A stretch of 64,000 nt of DNA, taken from Moritella sp. JT01 (GTDB lineage: Bacteria; Pseudomonadota; Gammaproteobacteria; Enterobacterales; Moritellaceae). The stretch is taken from positions 261,822 to 325,821 of the forward strand of contig NZ_LOCN01000006.1 in NCBI RefSeq assembly GCF_001574435.1. Reading direction: 5' to 3'. Position numbers and translations under genes: made by a program. How positions within the stretch are numbered: position 1 is the stretch's first letter; every line of letters starts with the position of its first letter. Of the stretch, positions 57,509 through 64,000 are shown one piece after another. The notes below the pieces were generated by a model that saw only the letters and a program-made list of their open reading frames with translations, had not been told where the DNA came from and searched no databases.

Positions 57509-57850
57509 CTAAAGTGAATTGATTTCTTTGACCATTGCGATCACTTGCTGATACGTTTTGGCATTTAGCTTTGCAGAGCAGCAATAATTTTCAATCACCG
57601 CATGCTTACGAATCAATTCGACAAATTCAGGTACTAATATTCGAGAGTCCAAAGAAACAAACATGCCTGTATCAGAGGGGGATGAGGCGAAAGGAAGTGA
57701 AAATAAAGCACCACTCGCATCGATTAATCGATCTTCTGATTCATAATTAGGCTGGCATAAATCAGGATCATTTTTCCACTCAGTTAACGACTCAACATAA
57801 ATAAGTTCATCTTCACCGTAATATTTGATCACTGCAGGCCACTTTACCAT
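57509..57850 (-). CDS. DUF4144-like small protein
   Basis: 113 aa from the ATG at 57850, which has a strong SD (AGGAG, 7-bp spacing). An ATG at 57922 adds 24 doubtful residues. It starts MVKWPAVIKYYGEDELIYVE and has a central LIDASGALFSLPF and a C-terminal ENYCCSAKLNAKTYQQVIAMV. It resembles DUF4144. Function unknown; it probably shares a transcript with the antiporter 15 bp downstream. Confidence 0.75.
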   Translation of the reverse strand: MVKWPAVIKYYGEDELIYVESLTEWKNDPDLCQPNYESEDRLIDASGALFSLPFASSPSDTGMFVSLDSRILVPEFVELIRKHAVIENYCCSAKLNAKTYQQVIAMVKEINSL

Positions 57851-58032
57851 TTGAGTACTCCTATCATTAACTATTAGCCCACTGTAGCAGCTTGTTATTC
57901 GCATTTCAGTTATCAAATTCAATTACTTAAGTTTTACACTCGTGTTAGCGAGACGATTGTTATCTTTTATCATATTTATGTCCATAAAACTGAGTATAAT
58001 ACTGCCATCATCACCTCACATAACTGACGATT

Positions 58033-58680
58033 GTGGAAACAGAACAAATAACATTAAAAAATAACTTTCGTGCCACCATGGATACCATCTTAGATAATAT
58101 CCATGAGCATGGTTATGCTGTCATCGAAGATGCATTTCCAGAAGGCATTATTGAAGCGTTACAGACTGATTGCCTTGAAAACCAACCTGAATTTAAAGCT
58201 GCAGGTATTGGTCGTCAGCAAGACTCACAATTAAACGCACAAATACGTAAAGATAAAACCTTGTGGTTAACGGGTAACAGTCCTGCCCAAGCTGATTTTA
58301 TGGCGCTAATGGGCGACCTTAGGCTGGAAGTTAATCGTAACTTTTTCTTAGGTTTATTTGATTATGAATGTCATTACGCGAAATATGAAATTGGTGATTT
58401 TTATAAAAAACACCTCGATGCATTTAAAGGTAAATCAAACCGTGTATTTACAACGGTCTGTTACCTGAACACCCCCGATGCCGGTGGTGAATTACTCATC
58501 TATGCACAAGATTCAAATGATGTGATCGCACGCGTTGCACCAAAATCTGGTACCTTGGTGGTATTTGAAAGTGAGCGTTTCCCACATGAAGTACTTGCCG
58601 CTGAATCAGCACGCTATTCAATTGCCGGTTGGTTTAGAATGAACAATTCAATTGCTGGCACGATAGATCCAACGTCATAA
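58033..58680 (+). CDS. 2OG-Fe(II) dioxygenase (prolyl-4-hydroxylase-like)
   Basis: 215 aa. The double-stranded beta-helix core has HLDAF (His and Asp iron ligands), a distal His in FPHEVL and the 2-oxoglutarate-binding Arg in RYSIAGWFR. TTVCYLNTPDAGGELLIY is typical of the PHD-like/PiuC-related group. It starts at GTG (58033); the SD is weak and an ATG at 58078 is an alternative. Substrate unknown. Confidence 0.85.
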   Translation: METEQITLKNNFRATMDTILDNIHEHGYAVIEDAFPEGIIEALQTDCLENQPEFKAAGIGRQQDSQLNAQIRKDKTLWLTGNSPAQADFMALMGDLRLEVNRNFFLGLFDYECHYAKYEIGDFYKKHLDAFKGKSNRVFTTVCYLNTPDAGGELLIYAQDSNDVIARVAPKSGTLVVFESERFPHEVLAAESARYSIAGWFRMNNSIAGTIDPTS

Positions 58681-58684
58681 AAAC

Positions 58685-58720
58685 AAAAGGACGAGTGATA
58701 TTGCTATCCCTCGTCCTTTG
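58685..58720. terminator. Terminator between convergent genes at 58680 and 58776
   Basis: AAAGGACGAG / CTCGTCCTTT with a 14-nt loop, serving the oxygenase gene and possibly the convergent one. Confidence 0.75.
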
Positions 58721-58775
58721 TATCTACAAAACTAACTGTTCATAAACAAGGCCTAGTTCTGCTAAACAAGATCGC

Positions 58776-59150
58776 TTAACGTTCGCCTTGTACTTCAAAG
58801 TCATCTGCTGCTAATAACGCACTGCCATCAGCTTGAATACGCCATTGCTCGTGATGTACCGCACCAAACGCTTTATTCATTGTCCATTTTGCTGTTAATA
58901 CATAGCTATCATCATTCATTACTACCCATTCAACATCAGTATAATCAACAGTATTAAAACCTTGGTCCATGATACCTTGCCAAAATGTTTGGATTTCTTC
59001 ACGCCCAGTAAACGTACCAAACGGACGAGCATGCATAACTGTACCCTCTTCATATTGCGCTGCACAACCCGCTGCATCTTGATTATTAAAGGCTTTCTGC
59101 CATGCTGTGATACCATTTTTACATGCTAATAAAATTTGATCTTGTGTCAT
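58776..59150 (-). CDS. SnoaL-like/NTF2-fold protein
   Basis: 124 aa with the NTF2-like pattern GITAWQKAFNNQDAAGCAAQYEEGTVMHARPFGTFTGREEIQTFWQGIMDQG. The order and the TFTGREEI block match YybH/SgcJ-like SnoaL families. No catalytic assignment is possible. SD AGGAG precedes the ATG. It is divergent from the first tandem LysR gene. Confidence 0.8.
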   Translation of the reverse strand: MTQDQILLACKNGITAWQKAFNNQDAAGCAAQYEEGTVMHARPFGTFTGREEIQTFWQGIMDQGFNTVDYTDVEWVVMNDDSYVLTAKWTMNKAFGAVHHEQWRIQADGSALLAADDFEVQGER

Positions 59151-59312
59151 CGTCTTGCTCCTATGAGTGTCAGGTTGTTATATAAAGTGTATGGCTGTTA
59201 CTTTAGTCTTATCATTACCAAACAAAAACAGACTAATAAGAAAACACTGTTAAGATAAATAGAACAATCTTAAATCCACAGCACAGCTAGCCGATAACAG
59301 GTATATAAAACC

Positions 59313-60266
59313 ATGAGTAAATTGAAGAAAATGACAGTATTTATGTATGTCGTAAAACTTGGCTCTATAACCAAAGCGGCAGAAAAACTCGACGTATCTA
59401 AATCCGTTGTCAGCCAACATTTGAAACAGCTTGAAGCTGAGCTTGCGGTCACCTTGCTTAAGCGTACAACACGTAAACAAAGCCTCACGCCTGCAGGTGA
59501 ACATTTCTATCAACAATGTTGCACTATGCATGAACTGGCAGAACAAGCGTGGCAAGACGCCCAGCAATTACAAGTCTCCCCGCAAGGATTAATCAAGATA
59601 ACAGCACCGCATGCTTTAATGGACCACCTGGTCTTACCCGCATTACATGACGTATTTAATGCTTATCCAAATGTCGAGTTAGAATTAATTAGCCATGATG
59701 GCCAGTTGGATCTCATGCAAGAAGGCATCGACATTGCGATACGTGTGGGCGAATCAAAAATAAGCAACCTCAAGCAAAAGCGGATTGGCGATTTTAGAGA
59801 TGTACTCTGTGGTTCCGTGCAAACCATTAATGCTCATCAAACCGATATAGACGCATTAAAACTTGAAGATAACATTGAGTCTGAAACAACAACCCTCTCG
59901 CTCATTCGGATAAAGTACGTCGCGAATCACTGGCAAGAAAAATCGATTCTTCATCATTTTAGTCTTAAGAAAAGTAACCTTAAACACCGTAAATCTACAG
60001 AAGCCAATAAACAGCGCTGCGAACTTACCTTTAAAGCCAATCATAAAGCCAATACCCTACCTACTTGCGTAACAATGTTAGAACAAGGATTTGGGGTTGG
60101 TATTATTCCAGATTTTATATTTGCTAAACACACAGATGCGTTAGCCGAGCTATTACCCAATTATCAACTCGATAAAGTAAATGTGTATGCGCTGCACTCT
60201 TATCAAGCGGCTGTTCCCATTGGCGTAACGATGGCAATAGAAGCTATCGCCAAAAGGCTAGCATAA
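59313..60266 (+). CDS. LysR-family regulator, tandem copy 1
   Basis: 317 aa; HTH 5-62 (MTVFMYVVKLGSITKAAEKLDVSKSVVSQHLKQLEAEL) and LysR substrate domain. TPAGEHFYQQC and FGVGIIPDFIF are in the expected places. It differs from the next LysR gene at 34 of 317 positions by direct comparison (about 89 percent identity, no gaps). The target may be the divergent SnoaL-like gene. Confidence 0.9.
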   Translation: MSKLKKMTVFMYVVKLGSITKAAEKLDVSKSVVSQHLKQLEAELAVTLLKRTTRKQSLTPAGEHFYQQCCTMHELAEQAWQDAQQLQVSPQGLIKITAPHALMDHLVLPALHDVFNAYPNVELELISHDGQLDLMQEGIDIAIRVGESKISNLKQKRIGDFRDVLCGSVQTINAHQTDIDALKLEDNIESETTTLSLIRIKYVANHWQEKSILHHFSLKKSNLKHRKSTEANKQRCELTFKANHKANTLPTCVTMLEQGFGVGIIPDFIFAKHTDALAELLPNYQLDKVNVYALHSYQAAVPIGVTMAIEAIAKRLA

Positions 60267-60456
60267 TGGACAACTAAAGTTGTGATTTTCATGATGATTT
60301 TTTGATGTTTTTTTGATGCTATTTCTATTTACTAACACATTGAATTAAAGGATATTAACCTCTGTTTTTTTGATGTAACGATGACCCAGCTAGGTTAAGC
60401 ACAAAACAACGATCAAGATACGATGAGCATCATCTTACATATAGGCGATAACCACG

Positions 60457-61410
60457 ATGAGCAAACTTAAGAAAATGACGGTATTTATGTATGTCGTAAA
60501 GCTTGGTTCGATAACCAAAGCAGCAGAGAAGCTGAACGTTTCGAAATCAGTTGTCAGTCAACATCTTAAGAACCTTGAAACCGAGCTTGCGGTGACCTTG
60601 CTTAAGCGCACAACGCGTAAACAAAGCCTGACTTCGGCTGGTGAACATTTTTACCAACAATGCTGCACAATGCACGAGCTTGCAGAAGAAGCATGGCAAG
60701 ACGCTCAACAATTACAAATTTCTCCTCAAGGATTAATTAAGATAACAGCACCGCATGCTTTAATGGAACACCTAGTCTTACCCGCATTACACGATGTATT
60801 TAGTGCACATCCAGATGTGGAGTTAGAATTAATTAGCCATGATCGTCAGCTAGATTTAATGCAAGAAGGCATTGATATTGCGATACGTGTTGGAGAATCG
60901 AATATAAGTAACCTCAAGCAAAAACGGATTGGTGATTTTAGAGATGTACTTTGTGGCTCACTCCAAACCATTAGTGCTCATCAAACCGATATAAACGTAT
61001 TAAAAGTTGAAGATAACATTGAGCCTGAAACAACAATGCTCTCACTCACTCGGATAAAGTACGTCGCGAATCATTGGCAAGAAAAGTCGATTAATCACAA
61101 CTTGAGTCTTAAGAGAAATAACCTTAAACACCGTAAATCTACAGCAACCAATAAGCAGCGCTGTGAACTGAGTTTCAAAACCACCCATAAAGCCAACACC
61201 CTACCCACCTGCGTTATCATGTTAGAACAAGGATTTGGTGTTGGTATTATTCCAGACTTTATATTTGCTAAACACACAGATACGTTAGCTGAACTATTAC
61301 CTCATTATCAGCTCGATAAAGTAAATGTGTATGCACTGCATTCTTATCAAGCGGCGGTACCCATTGGCGTAACGATGGCAATAGAGGCTATAGCCAAGAG
61401 ACTCATATAA
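60457..61410 (+). CDS. LysR-family regulator, tandem copy 2
   Basis: 317 aa, ungapped paralogue of copy 1. Changes cluster in the effector domain (about residues 150-270), while the recognition helix is nearly unchanged. Copies 1 and 2 probably bind similar DNA but sense different or weakened signals. A 14-bp hairpin follows the stop, and the convergent tautomerase is 42 bp away. Confidence 0.9.
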   Translation: MSKLKKMTVFMYVVKLGSITKAAEKLNVSKSVVSQHLKNLETELAVTLLKRTTRKQSLTSAGEHFYQQCCTMHELAEEAWQDAQQLQISPQGLIKITAPHALMEHLVLPALHDVFSAHPDVELELISHDRQLDLMQEGIDIAIRVGESNISNLKQKRIGDFRDVLCGSLQTISAHQTDINVLKVEDNIEPETTMLSLTRIKYVANHWQEKSINHNLSLKRNNLKHRKSTATNKQRCELSFKTTHKANTLPTCVIMLEQGFGVGIIPDFIFAKHTDTLAELLPHYQLDKVNVYALHSYQAAVPIGVTMAIEAIAKRLI

Positions 61411-61413
61411 CTG

Positions 61414-61446
61414 GCTATTGGCTATTAGCTGTTAATAGCCAATAGC
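61414..61446. terminator. Perfect 14-bp hairpin between LysR copy 2 and the tautomerase gene
   Basis: GCTATTGGCTATTA / TAATAGCCAATAGC with a 5-nt loop. There is no T-run, so termination is uncertain, but position between convergent ends fits. Confidence 0.6.
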
Positions 61447-61452
61447 AGACCG

Positions 61453-61659
61453 CTAAGGTTGAGATTTTTGGCGCAGTGCCGTCACCACCTCGCCACCGAT
61501 GCCCCAGTTATCGGTATTTACTTCGTCAATCACCACTACGGTCGTTTTCGGGTTTTTCCCCAATACGTCCACCAGCAATTGTGTCGCACCTACAATTAAC
61601 TGTGCTTTTTGCTCTTTCGTGACTTGCTCATCGGTGATTTTAATATTGATATACGGCAT
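61453..61659 (-). CDS. 4-oxalocrotonate tautomerase family protein
   Basis: 68 aa. It begins MPYINIKITDEQVTKEQKAQ, so Pro1 becomes the catalytic N-terminal proline after Met removal. NTDNWGIGGE also matches the family. It acts on enol/keto acids; the substrate is unknown. SD AAGGAG precedes the ATG. It is downstream of the EamA gene in the same direction (66-bp gap). Confidence 0.9.
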   Translation of the reverse strand: MPYINIKITDEQVTKEQKAQLIVGATQLLVDVLGKNPKTTVVVIDEVNTDNWGIGGEVVTALRQKSQP

Positions 61660-61724
61660 TTAACAACTCCTTTGGTAATAACGGCCAGAATTCCATAATC
61701 TAACCTTGAAATAACAGACTTAAT

Positions 61725-62657
61725 TTATGCGTGATCACTCGTGGAATGAGTTAATTTTTTATTAGCAAAGTACTTTTTATTAACAAAAAACTGAGTATTA
61801 GCAAACCAAACACCAATACTCACCATTGTCATGGCAATGATCAAGCTTACTTTAACAGGTTCATCAAATACAAATAACGCACTCACACCAGCAATAACCG
61901 GTACCATCGCCATCATAGTGCCCATGTTCGCCGCACCAATAATCTGCACAGCGCGAACATATAACAGCATCTGTACTATGGTCGCGAGAAAACCTTGATA
62001 AAAACTTTGCAGTAAAATATCACCCCACAATTCTGACATTCCTAAACTGATATTTTTGGGTAACCAAAGTAAGTAAATCGGCATATAAATAGTACAAGTG
62101 ATAATAGCTAAACTCGCGGTCGCTTGCCATGGCGTGATCTGCCAACGACTCAGTAATACTGAAAATATGCCCCAACAAAACGCAGCACCCGCCAGACTTA
62201 AATGACCAATCGATAATGTGCCTTGCGCAAAAAAGTCTTGTAAAAATAGCACCGCGATGCCCGATGTGATCACCGCAACACCAAACCACTTACTCCAAGC
62301 GTGCTTTTGCTTATTCACCACAACCGACAAGACAATAATCATCACAGGGATCAAACCCGGTAGCAGTACCGCTGACTGTGAACCGGGAGTCGTTTCAAAT
62401 CCTTGAAAGGCAAATAACGCATATCCTAGACCACCAAACAGGCTACAAACAATGAACTTGGGTTGCCATAACTTGAACCGAAATTTAAACCACCAGATCG
62501 GGAGTACCAAAGCTGCACAGGTTGCATAACGAATGGCGATAACATCATAGGACAATAAGGGACTGATCCCACCCATACGTGACACTAAAATAAACCCCGA
62601 CCAAATAAGTACGGCCCCAAATGCAGCCAAATAACCTTGGCGTGTTGAATTATCCAT
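61725..62657 (-). CDS. EamA/DMT-family transporter
   Basis: 310 aa with ten TM helices in two EamA repeats (VLIWSGFILVSRMGGISPLL in the first, GAAFCWGIFSVLLSRW in the second). The C-terminal tail is charged. Metabolite export is the usual role. It is divergent from a LysR gene (62785) that probably controls it. SD AGGAA precedes the ATG. Confidence 0.9.
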   Translation of the reverse strand: MDNSTRQGYLAAFGAVLIWSGFILVSRMGGISPLLSYDVIAIRYATCAALVLPIWWFKFRFKLWQPKFIVCSLFGGLGYALFAFQGFETTPGSQSAVLLPGLIPVMIIVLSVVVNKQKHAWSKWFGVAVITSGIAVLFLQDFFAQGTLSIGHLSLAGAAFCWGIFSVLLSRWQITPWQATASLAIITCTIYMPIYLLWLPKNISLGMSELWGDILLQSFYQGFLATIVQMLLYVRAVQIIGAANMGTMMAMVPVIAGVSALFVFDEPVKVSLIIAMTMVSIGVWFANTQFFVNKKYFANKKLTHSTSDHA

Positions 62658-62784
62658 AATCGATTCCTAACTAAACTTATGAATTAGAGTATAAAAGCAA
62701 TATACTGTTATTAATAATGAATTATTATGAATCTATCTTTCTCATTTGAAGAAGGTAATACAGTGTAACGTGGAGATATCAACA

Positions 62785-63651
62785 GTGGAATTGTCTGACC
62801 TTACTATTTTTTGTGCTGTAGTCGAAATGGGCGGGATAAGTCCTGCAGCACATGCATTAAATCGTGTACCTTCAAACATTACATCACGAGTCAAAAAGTT
62901 AGAAGCCGAATTAAATACCGATCTATTCATTCGAGAAAAAAATCGGTTAAGACCCTCACCCACAGGTGAACAATTTTTTAATCACGCTAAAGAAATTCTC
63001 GCCATGGCTGAGTCCGCGATACTACAAATCAATAATACGACACCATCAGGTAGACTGCGCTTGGGCAGTATCGAAGCTGTCGCAGCATCACGTCTATCTA
63101 ACGTATTAATGGATTTTCATCAAACCTACACTGAAGTCGAGTTAGAAGTAACGACCAGCCCCACAGGTATACTCATCGAACAGATTATTGATGGCCAATT
63201 AGACTTAGCACTCGTGTCTGATCCCCCTCAAGATCAACGGCTGCAAATAACGCCGGTATTTAGCGAGACCCTAGTACTGGTTTCTAGCTTGCGTAATGAG
63301 GATATTAACTCACCATTAGATTTAGGACATAATCCCACGTTGCTGGGTTTCTCAACCCAATGTGTCTATCGCACACGTTTAGTCAACTGGATAAAACAAG
63401 CAGATCTGCACCCCAAGATTGTGGAAATCAACTCCTATACTGCGTTATTAAACTGCGTAACAGCGGGTATGGGGGTTGGTTTTGTGCCAGAAAAATTATT
63501 GACGGTATATCCATTTAAAGACGGTATTAAAACACACCCTTTACCGACCGCGATCGGTACTACAACGACTCATTTAATTTGGCGAAAGGACTCGGTAAAA
63601 TCAAGTATGGAGGCATTTAAGAACATATTAATGGCAACATCAAATATTTAG
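62785..63651 (+). CDS. LysR-family regulator next to the EamA gene
   Basis: 288 aa with the HTH at about 3-62 (LSDLTIFCAVVEMGGISPAAHALNRVPSNITSRVKKLEAEL) and an effector domain. No ATG is available near the conserved start. GTG at 62785 is chosen, with GGAG about 10 bp upstream; GTG at 62770 and TTG at 62746 are alternatives. It is the likely regulator of the divergent EamA transporter gene. Confidence 0.88.
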   Translation: MELSDLTIFCAVVEMGGISPAAHALNRVPSNITSRVKKLEAELNTDLFIREKNRLRPSPTGEQFFNHAKEILAMAESAILQINNTTPSGRLRLGSIEAVAASRLSNVLMDFHQTYTEVELEVTTSPTGILIEQIIDGQLDLALVSDPPQDQRLQITPVFSETLVLVSSLRNEDINSPLDLGHNPTLLGFSTQCVYRTRLVNWIKQADLHPKIVEINSYTALLNCVTAGMGVGFVPEKLLTVYPFKDGIKTHPLPTAIGTTTTHLIWRKDSVKSSMEAFKNILMATSNI

Positions 63652-63773
63652 TTTAACGATTATTTTCAGTTACTTATAAGCATCCGACCAGCTACTTAAA
63701 CAATGAAAAATTATTTTATTGCTTTATACTGCGATGAAATACTGTGTTTTTCGTACTTCAACAAGGACAATCA

Positions 63774-64000
63774 ATGAGCCTGCTGCTTATATCGTTACTT
63801 ATCATTATCTGCCTATTATTACGTTTTTTTAACTTTCATCGCACCAAGTCAGTCGTATTATGCTGCACAATTTTGCTTACAGTGCTTATCAGCATAGGGG
63901 TCGTTCCAAAATATTTATTGGATAAATTACAGCAAGATTATGTAGCGAAAGCCCCGATTCATTGGCAGGAAAATAACGCTATTATCTTACTGGGAGCAGG
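63774..64000 (+). CDS. DUF218/ElyC-YdcF-type membrane protein (5' part)
   Basis: 75 codons to the window end. It starts MSLLLISLLIIICLLLRFFN (TM1), has a second TM (VVLCCTILLTVLISIGVVPKYLL), and then the first DUF218 strand NNAIILLGAG, the nucleotide-sugar-like loop of ElyC/SanA/YdcF proteins that act in envelope metabolism. SD AAGGA precedes the ATG. Confidence 0.75.
   Translation, partial: MSLLLISLLIIICLLLRFFNFHRTKSVVLCCTILLTVLISIGVVPKYLLDKLQQDYVAKAPIHWQENNAIILLGA

Overview
The window is a chromosomal segment of a marine gammaproteobacterium. The gene content and order (Na+-type flagellar gene motY beside rnt, gloA, grxD and sodB; rnfABCDGE-nth; apt-dnaX-ybaB plus recR; a BCCT osmolyte transporter) fit the Vibrionales/Alteromonadales group. 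A cold-ocean genus such as Moritella is my best guess. That is inferred from protein resemblance and the AT-rich intergenic DNA, not proven. No plasmid or phage backbone is visible.

Layout: 1-282 is the start of uvrB (minus strand). 283-1046 is an AT-rich gene-free stretch with several DnaA-box-like 9-mers, followed by six near-identical tRNA-Asn genes (1047-1860) behind a strong promoter. A degenerate GGDEF-EAL membrane protein follows. Next is the Rnf electron-transport operon rnfABCDGE (4090-10391), whose RnfC carries an unusually long lysine/alanine-rich tail of 117-bp repeats, then nth. A long leader (about 11243-11770) precedes an MgtE-type Mg2+ transporter and encodes a short acidic/proline-rich peptide resembling MgtL. 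An ApbE flavin transferase follows, the enzyme type that attaches FMN to RnfD and RnfG.

14.3-24.7 kb is mainly conserved housekeeping DNA: satP, gloA, a membrane sulfatase-fold transferase, motY, rnt, an Na+/H+ antiporter-family protein, grxD, sodB and recR. From 24681 to 33092 an 8.4-kb accessory block separates recR from its usual partners ybaB, dnaX and apt. It holds a compact four-gene operon that starts with a J-domain protein and continues with three proteins I do not recognise. After it come two SAM-dependent methyltransferases, an MFS transporter without a normal start codon, a SnoaL-like protein, a LuxR-type HTH remnant, and fragments of IS21- and IS5-family transposases.

33.1-39.9 kb has ybaB, dnaX (with an A AAA AAG programmed-frameshift site), apt, dusC and a Cache-HD-GYP sensor. 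39.9-48.2 kb is a catabolic cluster: DUF3726-type protein, an unknown 571-aa protein, BCCT transporter, M19-type dipeptidase, 2-oxoglutarate-semialdehyde-type aldehyde dehydrogenase and RidA, divergent from a LysR regulator. The remainder includes an NfeD/SPFH pair, a YihG-like acyltransferase, an orphan HypX-like protein, tpx, an Aer-like receptor, a CPA1 antiporter, a 2OG-Fe(II) oxygenase, two tandem paralogous LysR genes, a tautomerase, an EamA transporter, another LysR gene, and the start of a DUF218/ElyC-type gene cut by the window end.
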